Positions 24,412 through 31,364 are shown, numbered from the stretch's first letter. The stretch: 31,364 bases of DNA from Desulfobacterales bacterium (GCA_025454075.1 JALOPD010000063.1:1-31364); one strand, 5' to 3'. The notes: a model not told the origin generated them from the sequence alone. Made by a program: numbers and translations.

Positions 24412-25644
24412 TTACGGGGTCGGGAACACCGGCTTGTAATTCGCCCGCCGCGCACTCTTGGGCCAGACCGTGATCCGCTCCATGCCCTTGCCGATGTCGT
24501 TGATCTGCACCATCACCAGGGAGGCGTTCTTGTTCTGGCCGGACTCCTCGAATTCGATCGCGTTATAGGCCACGATCATGGCCGGTCCCTTGTCCAGCTT
24601 GGTCTTGGCGATGGCGTCGCGGATCGCCTTGGGGTCGAGGGATTTGGCGCGCTCCAGGGCATCGGCCAGCACGTACATGGCGGCGTAGGCATCGACGGAC
24701 TCGCCCGTCAGGTCGTAGCCGAAGCGGGTCTTGAACTTCGCGTTGGTCTCCTTGGCGCCGGGTTTGTTCACGTCGGTCTCCCACTCCACGATGTCGAAAA
24801 GATAGCGCGCGTTCTTGCCTGCGGCCTTCATGAAGGAGGGATCGGCATGGCCGCCTGCGCTCGAAATGATGGCCTTGGGCTTGACCTTGAGCTCGGCCAG
24901 GGTGTTGGTGAGCAGGATGGCGTCCGCGGCGTTGGAAACGAGCATCAGCACATCGGGGTTGGCGCGCTTGATCTTCTGGGCCACCGGGCTCAAGTCGGTC
25001 GCCGTGGAGGGGTAGGGTTCGTCCAGGACCACCTTGTAGCCGCCCTGCTCGGCGAGCTTCTTCCAGCTGCTGGCCATCCCTTTGCCCCAGTCGCCGTTTT
25101 CGTAGACGAAGGCCAGGGTGGAGAGCTTGACGTTGAACTCCTTCTGGAGCTCGGCCATGAAGGCGAACTGGTCGCGGACGTACCAGCCGTCCTTGGCGGC
25201 GATGCGGAAGGTGTACTTGAACCCCTGCTCGGTGATCTTGTCGGCCACCGACACCGGTACGATGAAGGGCATGCCGGCGCGCTCGGCCACCGCCGAAACC
25301 GGGTAGGAGACCGCCGAGTTCCAGCAGCCGGTCAGCACGGCCACTTTCTCGGTGTTGATGAAGCGCTCGGCCTCGGCCACGCCTTTTTCGGGCTTGGACT
25401 CCGAGTCCGCATACAGCATTTGAATCTTGGCGCCGCCCATGGATTTGATCCCGCCGGCCGCATTGATCTCCTCAATCGCCATGTCCTGGGCCTGTTTGTT
25501 CTGCACCCCTACGGAGGCCGATGGGCCGGAAAGAGGCAGGATGTTGCCGACCTTGATGGCGGTTTGGGAAAATGCCAGGCAGGGAACCAGCAGCAGAAAA
25601 ACCGCGGCTACCGTCAACGCAACATAGCTTCTGCTTTTCTTCAT
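24412..25644 (-). CDS. livK: Periplasmic amino-acid binding protein of the liv-type transporter
   Basis: Protein of 410 residues with a signal peptide (MKKSRSYVALTVAAVFLLLV, cleavage near CLAFSQ) and a Leu/Ile/Val-binding (periplasmic binding, type I) fold: IKVGNILPLSGPSASVGVQN, MAIEEINAAGGI, DSESKPEKGVAEAERFI, VLTGCWNSAVSYPVSAVAER and ERITVWPKSARRANYKPVFP. It delivers substrate to LivHM. ATG 25644 has AAAGGAGAG before it. Substrate unknown; the aminotransferase at the operon end hints at an amino acid such as GABA rather than leucine (inference). Confidence 0.92.
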   Translation of the reverse strand: MKKSRSYVALTVAAVFLLLVPCLAFSQTAIKVGNILPLSGPSASVGVQNKQAQDMAIEEINAAGGIKSMGGAKIQMLYADSESKPEKGVAEAERFINTEKVAVLTGCWNSAVSYPVSAVAERAGMPFIVPVSVADKITEQGFKYTFRIAAKDGWYVRDQFAFMAELQKEFNVKLSTLAFVYENGDWGKGMASSWKKLAEQGGYKVVLDEPYPSTATDLSPVAQKIKRANPDVLMLVSNAADAILLTNTLAELKVKPKAIISSAGGHADPSFMKAAGKNARYLFDIVEWETDVNKPGAKETNAKFKTRFGYDLTGESVDAYAAMYVLADALERAKSLDPKAIRDAIAKTKLDKGPAMIVAYNAIEFEESGQNKNASLVMVQINDIGKGMERITVWPKSARRANYKPVFPTP

Positions 25645-25933
25645 TTTGCTCTCCTTTCGATGGGGGGTTGAATCCGGCTGATGAGGTTCGGGGCAGTGAA
25701 CCAGCTCGTGCGAGCGATTCAAACAAGCCGATATTTGAAACAATCCCGGGCCGGGTTGCCCCGGGCAGGTAAAAACACAGGAGTGCTGGTACCACATTGA
25801 GACAAGAGAGGCAATGGCAAACTTTGAATCGGGTTCAGTTAATGCTCGCACAAGTTAACCCGCGAATACATCTTCGAGGCCCGGGGGCCGCTTTCGATCC
25901 ATTTGGCGTGAGACATCGAGATAATAATACACA
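25645..25933. other. Gap between livK and the dispersed repeat; no gene seen
   Basis: No convincing coding frame. It presumably holds the livK promoter, but I find no clear -35/-10 pair. A GC-rich hairpin CCCGGG / CCCGGG lies at about 25746-25767, and CGGGTT / AACCCG at about 25837-25865. Confidence 0.5.
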
Positions 25934-26037
25934 GGCAAGTAAAATAGAGCGAATACCATCAACTCACGCAAAGGCGGAGCGGGGTGCCCGCTTGACAGCG
26001 GCTGATGTTGTACCTGTTTTATTGCCGGAGGAATAAC
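25934..26037. repeat. Dispersed repeat, copy 2 (104 bp)
   Basis: Matches 19391-19467: CCATCAACTCACGCAAAGGC then GGA (25956-25978) and GTTGTACCTGTTTTATTGCC then GGAGGAATAAC (26007-26037). A 27-base insert (25979-26006) holds a small hairpin AGCGGG / CCCGCT. It ends 7 bases before the mtbC stop codon (26044-26046), on the 3' side of mtbC. Confidence 0.75.
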
Positions 26038-26043
26038 AGCCGG

Positions 26044-26700
26044 TCAGCTCTTGGACAGCATCAGGTCCCTGGTCTTGCGCACCCCTTCCTGGGCGTCTTC
26101 CGCATAGGCGTCGGCGCCGATCTTGGCGGCCCAGCGCGGCGTCACCGGCGCCCCGCCCACGATGGTCCTGAACCGTTGGCGCAGGTTGGCTTTCTTGAGG
26201 GCGTCCTCCAGCTCTTTCTGCCGGAACATGGTGGTGGTAAGAAGGGTGCTGGTGCCGATGATGTCCGCGTTGAGCTTGACCGCCACATCGATGATCTTAT
26301 CGGTCTCCACGTCGCGGCCGAGGTCGTGCACGGAAAAGCCGTTTGCCCGCAGCAGGGCCACGACGATGCACTTGCCGATGTCGTGGATGTCGCCCTTGAC
26401 CGTGGCGACGACGATCGTCCCGGTCTCCTTCCGCGGCTGGGCGGCGGCGGCCAGGGCCTCGTTCACGATGTCGGTGACCGCCTTCATGGCATTGGCCGCG
26501 CCCATGAGCTGCGGCAGGAACAGCTCGCCGCGGTTGAACAGCTCCCCGACCTGGTTGATGCCGGGGATGAACCCGCCGTTCATCAGCTCCAGGGGGTCGC
26601 TGCCCTCGCCGATGACCCTGCGCGCAAGCTCGGCGGCCTTCTCCGCGTCCTGGGCAAGGATCAACCGCGCCGCTTCCTCCAACGTCTCTTTGGCAACCAT
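26044..26700 (-). CDS. mtbC: Dimethylamine corrinoid protein
   Basis: Protein of 218 residues. It has a methionine-synthase type helical cap (residues 1-90: LEEAARLILAQDAEKAAELA, GFIPGINQVGELFNRGELFL) and a B12-binding Rossmann domain with VKGDIHDIGKCIV, in which His106 of DxHxxG ligates cobalt, then GTSTLLTTTM and IVGGAPVTPRWAAKIGADAY. It carries the methyl group from MtbB to the next methyltransferase. Adjacent mtbB makes mtbC the best name; mtmC/mttC proteins are close relatives. ATG 26700 has GAGGGA upstream. pylT lies between it and mtbB. No methyl-acceptor enzyme is in the window. Confidence 0.88.
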   Translation of the reverse strand: MVAKETLEEAARLILAQDAEKAAELARRVIGEGSDPLELMNGGFIPGINQVGELFNRGELFLPQLMGAANAMKAVTDIVNEALAAAAQPRKETGTIVVATVKGDIHDIGKCIVVALLRANGFSVHDLGRDVETDKIIDVAVKLNADIIGTSTLLTTTMFRQKELEDALKKANLRQRFRTIVGGAPVTPRWAAKIGADAYAEDAQEGVRKTRDLMLSKS

Positions 26701-26752
26701 CCCGCACCGTCCCTCGCTGCCGCTTGGAGGCGGCCGCACTCATGATCAACCT

Positions 26753-26780
26753 ACTCAAAACTCATCGCTCGGCACTCACC
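26753..26780. repeat. Period-7 tandem run on the 3' side of pylT
   Basis: ACTCAAA, ACTCATC, GCTCGGC and ACTCACC run head to tail (26753-26780; on the minus strand GGTGAGT, GCCGAGC, GATGAGT, TTTGAGT), then a partial ACTG. It lies 9 bases past the tRNA CCA end. Another member of the gap-repeat family. Confidence 0.6.
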
Positions 26781-26788
26781 ACTGTTTT

Positions 26789-26861
26789 TGGTGGGGAGTC
26801 CGGGGGTTGCACCCGGCTGCGCGGGTTTAGAGCCCGCGTGATCGCATCCGATCCACCCCCC
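26789..26861 (-). tRNA. pylT: tRNA-Pyl (anticodon CUA), CCA encoded
   Basis: It folds completely as a pyrrolysine tRNA. Acceptor arms are GGGGGGT (26861-26855) and ACTCCCC, with discriminator A and encoded CCA (26791-26789). Only one base (G) separates acceptor and D stem. The D stem is GATC / GATC with a 6-base loop; one base then precedes a 6-pair anticodon stem CGCGGG / CCCGCG with loop CTCTAAA (anticodon CTA). A short 3-base variable region CAG and a T arm CCGGG-TGCAACC-CCCGG complete it. The single base at position 8, small D loop, 6-pair anticodon stem and 3-base variable loop are features of tRNA-Pyl as known from Methanosarcina, which shares the GATC stem and CUCUAAA loop. It reads UAG, needed by the adjacent mtbB. 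Confidence 0.95.
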
Positions 26862-26953
26862 TTTTTCCCGGGCATCCGGCCGCCTCAATCAACCCCTATT
26901 CCCAGGCCCGAAAAGCCGCTGCCTTCTCCCGATCGCAGGTTGCCCGGGAAAAA
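26862..26953. repeat. 13-base inverted repeat flanking the mtbB-pylT spacer
   Basis: TTTTTCCCGGGCA (26862-26874) and TGCCCGGGAAAAA (26941-26953) are perfect inverted arms separated by 66 bases. The left arm touches the 5' nucleotide of pylT; the right arm lies 21 bases past the mtbB stop. It could fold the spacer into a stem that guides 5' processing of the tRNA from an mtbB-pylT-mtbC transcript. This is inference. Confidence 0.55.
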
Positions 26954-26974
26954 AATGGATCTTGCACCGGCCTG

Positions 26975-28363
26975 TTAAATCAAACCGGTTTTTCCCTTGA
27001 AGCGCTGGACGCAGTTGATGTCTATGTCCAGCGCCTGAGCGATGCGGAACTTGGCCTCGATGCCGCGGGCCTCCAGCGGGAAAGGCGTGATGACTCCGAG
27101 CTGGAGGTCGCGGCGCACCTCGGTCATGACCACCGGGTCCGTCAGCTCGGACACCGCGATCTTGAGTTTGCCGGCCACATGCTCCTTGGCTTCCTTGATC
27201 TTCATCCCCCGGGTCATTTGCATGCGCGCCACCAGGTCTCCGGCAGCCCGCATTCCGCCCATGCCCGAGGCGTGCCCGTGAGCAAGCGCCATGGCAAAGG
27301 GGTCGCCGACGCCTACCTACAACCCGTCGAGCCGGCAGATCTCCACCACCGCCTTGGAGGCGCGGGAGACGATGTCGATGGGCGGGTGGTCGGCCACCGG
27401 GACCCCGCCCACGCCCATGCCCATGTTGGCGTGCACCGGCACCGGCGAGGCCGCGACGGCGGCCTTGATGAAGGTCACGGCGCGCGCCACATTCCAGGGC
27501 GAGGTCCGGCTCGTGTTGGTGTTGACCACGGGACCGAAGATCGTGACGCCGGCCTTGGCGGCGAGCCGGGCCTGGTCGTGGGGGTAGAGTCCGGCCAGCC
27601 TCACCTCGTCGTACTGCAGGCCGCCGTGCATGCCCAGCACGAACTCCCCGGCCATGCCGAGCTCGATGCAGATGTCCGGGTAGCGGGCCTTGAGCTGCTC
27701 GCTCGCCAGCAGCGCCGCCAGGAAATCCGCGTCGCCGGCGGCGCCGACCGTGTCGATGTTGATGCCGTCGGCGCCCGACTCGTGCATGGCGCCGGCCACG
27801 AACACGATGTCCCGAACGGCTTCAGCCACCGTCTGCTCGTAGGATTCCTGGGCCTCCTTGATCTTGCCGGCCGGCATCAGCTCGGCCGGGTTCGGGAAGG
27901 GGCCGTCCGGCTGCGAGTAGAGGCCGAGGTTGGGCATGGCGCCGTAGAACAGCGGGATGTGGGTGGCGAGCAGGGCCTGCTCCAGCACCGGCTGCTCCAT
28001 GGTCAGGATGGGTTTCAGGGGCTTGAAGCTGTAATCGACGTGGCAGAGCTCCATGGTGTCCGCCCCCATGATCTTCTCGTAGATCTGCAGGGCCTGGATC
28101 CGGTCGACCGCCACCCCGACGCGCCGGATCTTGAGCGTGCCGGCGTCGTAGGTCAGGACGACCTCGTTGCCCGGCTCGACGCTCAGAAAGCCCTGGGGGG
28201 CTTTGAAGATGTCGAAGAGGTGCCTGAGGTCGTCGTCGGTGAGCGGCGGTATCTTGCCGCGATCGCCGGCGTCGGTCGTGCCGGCCTCGAGATCGGCCCG
28301 CAGCTCCTTTTCGCTCAGCGTGGTCGCCGTTCCGTCGCCGAACCGGGTGAAGATCGCTCCCAT
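26975..28363 (-). CDS. mtbB: Dimethylamine methyltransferase with in-frame amber (pyrrolysine) codon
   Basis: Protein of 462 residues if UAG at 27317-27319 is read through as pyrrolysine at position 349. MtbB transfers a methyl group from dimethylamine to the corrinoid protein MtbC; pyrrolysine orients the substrate. Family signatures before the codon are MGADTMELCHVDYSFKPLKP, THIPLFYGAMPNLGLYSQPD, ELGMAGEFVLGMHGGLQYDE, FGPVVNTNTS and ANMGMGVGGVPVADHPPIDI; the amber falls in CRLDGL-(UAG)-VGVGDPFAMALAHG. The downstream part continues in the same frame with HASGMGGMRAAGDLVARMQM and ends in TAA. Methanosarcina MtbB is 467 residues with Pyl near 356. ATG 28363 has AAAAGGAG. Gene finders using the standard code would split it. 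pylT and mtbC follow in the same direction. Confidence 0.95.
27317..27319 (-). other. In-frame UAG codon of mtbB, read as pyrrolysine
   Basis: TAG on the minus strand within mtbB codon 349. The reading frame is open and conserved on both sides, ending at TAA 26975-26977, and a tRNA with anticodon CUA lies 456 bases downstream. The position matches the pyrrolysine site of archaeal MtbB. Confidence 0.93.
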
Positions 28364-28464
28364 GGCAGTCTCCTTTTGCACCGTTTGGCTCTTGCTACCA
28401 CATAACGCCTCGGGCAGGCAACAGCCGTTTCCACATTTCCGGGCCGGCGGCGGCCGGTTACACC

Positions 28465-28493
28465 TTGACACCCGAGGTCTTTCTGCGATAGGT
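28465..28493 (+). promoter_or_regulatory. Possible promoter for the polyamine-type transporter
   Basis: TTGACA (28465-28470) with a 17-base spacer to ATAGGT (28488-28493). The -35 box is perfect and the -10 is poor. It lies in the 191-base divergent gap between mtbB (minus) and the binding protein (ATG 28555). Confidence 0.35.
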
Positions 28494-28554
28494 GCGAATA
28501 TCGCAATGGACCGCTGTTCCGAATGGTTCCCAACCCCCACCAAGGAGGCATTCC

Positions 28555-29622
28555 ATGGCCACAAGCAAGAAGGGCTTTTTCCTGATCCTGTTTGCCGTTG
28601 TGATCGCGCTGGTCGCTCAGCCGGTGTCGGCCGCCGAGAAATCGCTCAAAGTCGGCGTCTACGGCGGTTATTTCAAGGATTCCTTCGACAAGCATATTTT
28701 CCCGGACTTCACCAAGGAAACCGGCATCAAGGTCGAGTCGGTGGCCGAGCCCACGGGCGAGGCCTGGCTCGTGCAGCTGGAGCAGGCCGCCAAGGCTGGC
28801 GTCGCCCCGGCGGACGTCAACATGATCGCACAAGTCCCGATGCTGCGCGGCCAGAAGACCAACCTGTGGAAGCCGCTCGATCTGAACAAGATCCCCAACC
28901 ACAAGAACCTGCTGCCGGTCTTCATCCACAAGTACCCGGACGGCAAGGTGGACGGGATCGGGGCGGTCTCCTGGTACATCACCCTGGTCTCCAACACCAA
29001 GGCCTTCCCCGAAGCCCCCGCGTCCTGGGGCGACATGTGGGCGGCCGACAAAAAAGACAAGCTGGGTCTGTTGGCGCTCGCCTCCAACTCTTTCCTGCTT
29101 GAGATCACCGCCACCACCTTCTTCGGCGGGACCAAGACCCTGGACACCCAGGAAGGCATCCAGAAGGTGCTGGACAAGCTCGCCGCCCTCAAGCCCAACG
29201 TGAAGCTCTGGTACCGGGACGAGGCCCAGTTCGAGCAGGCCCTTAAGTCGGGCGAAATCCCCATGGGCCAGTACTACCATGACGTCGCCACGCTGGCGAG
29301 CAAGGATCACCCGGTGCGCTCGACCTTCCCGAAGGAGGGCGGTGTGCTCGACTCCGGCACATGGGCGGTCACCAAGGCCTGCAAGAAGGTCGAGGAAGCC
29401 CACGTGTTCATCAACTACATGTGCCGCCCGGACATCCAGAAGAAGCTCTCGCTGAAGGTGGGGACCTCACCGACCGTTAAAAGGGAGCTCACCGGTTTGT
29501 CGGCCGAGGACTTCGCCGCGGTATCGAGCGATATCAAGCCGATCATCCCGCGCTATGACATCTACACCGGCAAGATGAGCGACTGGATCAACCAGAAGTG
29601 GACGGATATGATCACGAAGTGA
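28555..29622 (+). CDS. Spermidine/putrescine-type ABC substrate-binding protein
   Basis: Protein of 355 residues with a signal peptide (MATSKKGFFLILFAVVIALV, cleavage near PVSAA) and a family 1/PotD-like binding fold: LKVGVYGGYFKDSFDKHIFP, FTKETGIKVESVAEPTGEAW, LVSNTKAFPEAPASWGDMWA, AQFEQALKSGEIPMGQYYHD and INYMCRPDIQKKLSLKVGTS. It hands a cationic or amine-like ligand to the permease. AAGGAGG precedes ATG 28555. It is divergent from mtbB by 191 bases; the ATPase follows after a 133-base gap with a repeat and a terminator. Ligand unknown: polyamine, betaine or a methylated amine are possibilities, the last suggested only by position. Confidence 0.88.
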   Translation: MATSKKGFFLILFAVVIALVAQPVSAAEKSLKVGVYGGYFKDSFDKHIFPDFTKETGIKVESVAEPTGEAWLVQLEQAAKAGVAPADVNMIAQVPMLRGQKTNLWKPLDLNKIPNHKNLLPVFIHKYPDGKVDGIGAVSWYITLVSNTKAFPEAPASWGDMWAADKKDKLGLLALASNSFLLEITATTFFGGTKTLDTQEGIQKVLDKLAALKPNVKLWYRDEAQFEQALKSGEIPMGQYYHDVATLASKDHPVRSTFPKEGGVLDSGTWAVTKACKKVEEAHVFINYMCRPDIQKKLSLKVGTSPTVKRELTGLSAEDFAAVSSDIKPIIPRYDIYTGKMSDWINQKWTDMITK

Positions 29623-29636
29623 TTGGAAAGGGGCCG

Positions 29637-29700
29637 AGGGTGCGAGTGAAAAAGTCTGTTGTCCTTCCACTTGACCCCTTGAACCCTCGCACCCTTGACC
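29637..29700. repeat. Inverted and tandem repeats after the binding-protein gene
   Basis: AGGGTGCGAG (29637-29646) is a perfect inverted copy of CTCGCACCCT (29686-29695). The right side is a low-complexity run built from CTTGACC / CTTGAACCC / CCTTGACC (29670-29700). It begins 14 bases after the stop codon (29620-29622). Same style as the other gap repeats, different word. Confidence 0.7.
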
Positions 29701-29715
29701 TCTAAATTCCCTTGA

Positions 29716-29755
29716 AGCCATCCCGCGCCCGCCGCGGGATGGCTGTTGGTTTTTT
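29716..29755 (+). terminator. Intrinsic terminator directly before the ATPase start codon
   Basis: A 12-pair stem AGCCATCCCGCG (29716-29727) / CGCGGGATGGCT (29733-29744) is followed by GTTGG and six T (29750-29755). The T run ends at the base before the ATG (29756). It would end most binding-protein transcripts and lower ATPase/permease output. Confidence 0.75.
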
Positions 29756-30814
29756 ATGGCCGGCCTGCACCTGAAAGACATCCACAAGCACTTCGGCAGC
29801 GTCGTCGCCGCCCGGGATGTGAACCTGCACATTCCCCACGGCCGCTTCGTCTGCTTCCTAGGCCCTTCGGGGTGCGGCAAGACGACCCTTTTGCGGCTCA
29901 TCGCCGGTCTGGAACACCCCACCCGGGGCCGGATCCTGCTCGAAGAACGGGACATCACCGATCAGCCCGCCCACCAGCGCAACTTCGGCATGGTCTTCCA
30001 GTCGCTGGCCCTTTTCCCCCATCTCACCGTGGGGGACAACATCGCCTACAGCCTGAAAATCCGCAAAAGGTCCACGGACGACTGCCGGCGGCGCATGGAC
30101 GAGCTCCTCGATCTGGTGCGCCTGCACGGCTACGCCGACCGCCACATCTCCCAGCTCTCCGGCGGCCAGCGCCAGCGCGTGGCCATCGCGCGGGCCCTCG
30201 CCATCGAGCCCCGGCTGTTTCTGCTGGACGAGCCGCTCTCGGCCCTCGATGCCAAGCTGCGGGAGGACATGCAGCTCGAGCTGCGCATGCTGCAGCAACG
30301 CCTGGGGGTCACCACCATCCTCGTCACCCACGACCAGCGCGAGGCCATGACCATGTCGGATTTGATCGTGGTCATGGGCCCCGACAACCAGGTCCACCAG
30401 ATGGGCACCCCGCTCGAGATCTACCGCCACCCGGCCGACACCTTCGTGGCGGACTTCATCGGCACGAGCAACCTGCTCGGGGGCGTCTGCAGCGGCCGCC
30501 ACCAAGTGGCTGTCTCCGGCAAAACGCTGCGCGTCGAGGCCGTGCCGGAAACGGTGAAGGAGGGAAGCGCGATCACCGTCTCCGTTCGGCCGGAGGACAT
30601 CTCCGTGGCGGCCGGCGCCCGGGAGGGCGAAAACCAGCTGCAGGGCAGGGTCACCTTCGTGCGGGATGTGGGCTCGAGCGTCGAGATCTACCTCGACTGC
30701 AACGGCTTTCAGATCGTGAGCCAGTCCACCCCGAAAAGCCGCCCGGCGGTCCGGCAGGGGGACGCGGCCACGGCGTTTCTTCCGCCGTCGGCCTGCGTGG
30801 TGCTGACCGCATGA
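29756..30814 (+). CDS. Spermidine/putrescine-type ABC transporter ATPase
   Basis: Protein of 352 residues. It begins MAGLHLKDIHKHFGSVVAAR; Walker A is GPSGCGKTTLLRLIAGL, Q-loop VFQSLALFPHLTV, signature QLSGGQRQRVAIARAL, Walker B LFLLDEPLSALDAK and H-loop ILVTHDQREAM, followed by a C-terminal TOBE-type domain (about 270-350: VSVRPEDISVA, GRVTFVRDVGSSVEIYLDC). PotA/FbpC-like. No ribosome site is visible because a terminator T run reaches the ATG. The protein begins at the normal family position, so the start is kept, but its translation signal is unclear. It overlaps the permease by ATGA. Confidence 0.93.
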   Translation: MAGLHLKDIHKHFGSVVAARDVNLHIPHGRFVCFLGPSGCGKTTLLRLIAGLEHPTRGRILLEERDITDQPAHQRNFGMVFQSLALFPHLTVGDNIAYSLKIRKRSTDDCRRRMDELLDLVRLHGYADRHISQLSGGQRQRVAIARALAIEPRLFLLDEPLSALDAKLREDMQLELRMLQQRLGVTTILVTHDQREAMTMSDLIVVMGPDNQVHQMGTPLEIYRHPADTFVADFIGTSNLLGGVCSGRHQVAVSGKTLRVEAVPETVKEGSAITVSVRPEDISVAAGAREGENQLQGRVTFVRDVGSSVEIYLDCNGFQIVSQSTPKSRPAVRQGDAATAFLPPSACVVLTA

Positions 30815-31364
30815 TCGGGGACAAGCCCAAGGGGCTGCGCACCCATCTACCGATCCTCTACCCGGCCATTACGCTCGTGGTCTTTTTCGTCATCCCGTTC
30901 GGCATCATGCTGGCGGTGAGCTTTTTCCAACGCGAGCCGGGCGGGTTCTACACGACGGATTTCTCCATCGACAACTACGCGGGCCTTTTCACCGGTCTTT
31001 TCGGCCGGGTGCTGGCATTTTCCATCTTCATCTCGGCCTTCTGCGCCCTGGTCTGCGTGGCCGTCGGCTTTCCCTTCACCTATTTCGTCACGCGCATGCC
31101 GCGCAGGGCCCAGGTGGCGTGGCTGGTCATCCTGGTGTCGGTGCTCTCGCTGTCGGCGGTCATCGTGGCCTTTGCCTGGTCCCTGCTGCTTTCGCAGACG
31201 GCCGGGGTCTCCAACCTCTTTGTCTGGCTCGGGCTCATGGAGAAGCCGGTCAGCTGGTCGCCCGGTTTCTGGGCGCTCACCTGCGGCATGTGCTACATCG
31301 CCTTTCCGTACACCGTGCTGGTGCTCTACCCGCCGCTCTCGCGGCTGGACCCGCACCTGCCCGA
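30811..31364 (+). CDS. ABC transporter permease, PotB type (runs off right edge)
   Basis: About 184 N-terminal residues, open to the end of the window. It begins MIGDKPKGLRTHLPILYPAI, followed by hydrophobic helices (TLVVFFVIPFGIMLAVSF, VLAFSIFISAFCALVCVAV, AWLVILVSVLSLSAVIVAFA) of a binding-protein-dependent inner-membrane component. FPFTYFVTRMPRRAQ and the late EKPVSWSPGFWALT fit PotB/HisM type permeases. Its ATG overlaps the ATPase stop as ATGA (30811-30814), so it is the third gene of this importer. The C-terminal part, with the EAA coupling loop, is outside the window. Confidence 0.9.
   Translation, partial: MIGDKPKGLRTHLPILYPAITLVVFFVIPFGIMLAVSFFQREPGGFYTTDFSIDNYAGLFTGLFGRVLAFSIFISAFCALVCVAVGFPFTYFVTRMPRRAQVAWLVILVSVLSLSAVIVAFAWSLLLSQTAGVSNLFVWLGLMEKPVSWSPGFWALTCGMCYIAFPYTVLVLYPPLSRLDPHLP

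Noticed and set aside
26868..26974. A pylS or pylBCD fragment near pylT
   Set aside because: The spacer has no coding frame with such motifs; only the inverted repeat is visible.
26975..27292. A separate 105-residue protein starting at ATG 27292
   Set aside because: It is the C-terminal part of mtbB in the same frame beyond the pyrrolysine codon; the residues before it (VGVGDPFA) are also conserved in MtbB.
28364..28464. A sigma-54 promoter for mtbB (sequence TTGGCTCTTGCT)
   Set aside because: The GG and GC elements are not at the required spacing and the orientation does not fit mtbB.

Overview
The window is about 31.4 kb of GC-rich bacterial DNA. It most resembles a sulfate-reducing or syntrophic Desulfobacterota (deltaproteobacterial) genome. 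That placement is an inference from gene content: a YeiH-type exporter, a pyrrolysine-dependent methylamine system, glutaconate CoA-transferase-like genes, a branched-chain amino-acid type ABC transporter, and short tandem repeats in many gene gaps. No rRNA gene or phylogenetic marker is present to fix it. I see no phage, insertion sequence or CRISPR array.

Layout. (1) 1-3645, minus strand: an arginine/pyrimidine operon argG-carA-carB (carB runs off the left edge). It is preceded by a promoter, a 29-codon leader peptide rich in Arg codons, a protector/antiterminator pair and an intrinsic terminator, which together look like a complete trp-type attenuator for arginine. (2) 3642-9308, minus: a YeiH/UPF0324 exporter with its own promoter, two small membrane-anchored proteins of unknown function, an M23 peptidase and a stand-alone YcaO enzyme. 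(3) 9352-13864, minus: an OmpR-type two-component pair, prmA and a radical SAM protein. (4) 13971-16874, minus: a large protein with receiver-like domains fused to a PEP/pyruvate-binding ATP-grasp domain. (5) 17076-18995, plus: two CoA-transferase subunits, then a decayed vapC toxin fragment. (6) 19539-25644, minus: a livKHMGF-type ABC importer with a class III (GABA-type) aminotransferase as last gene. (7) 26044-28363, minus: mtbB, pylT and mtbC. mtbB, a dimethylamine methyltransferase, is interrupted in frame by an amber codon at 27317-27319 that is best read as pyrrolysine. A complete tRNA-Pyl (anticodon CUA) lies between mtbB and the corrinoid-protein gene mtbC. (8) 28555-31364, plus: a divergent spermidine/putrescine-type ABC importer (binding protein, ATPase, partial permease).

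How the genes work together. argG and carAB supply citrulline-to-arginine flux and carbamoyl phosphate. The attenuator would tie argG transcription to charged tRNA-Arg. The mtbB-pylT-mtbC unit would demethylate dimethylamine onto a corrinoid protein, with the tRNA needed to translate mtbB encoded beside it. pylS, pylBCD and the downstream methyl acceptor enzyme are not in the window. The flanking ABC importers, aminotransferase and CoA-transferase suggest a region for catabolism of amines and amino acids.

Beyond genes, the most unusual signal is a family of short degenerate tandem repeats (period 7 to 9, a different word at each site, often as inverted pairs). They sit in gene gaps, often touching the stop codon of the upstream gene. 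A second, unrelated dispersed repeat occurs twice, at 19391-19467 and 25934-26037.
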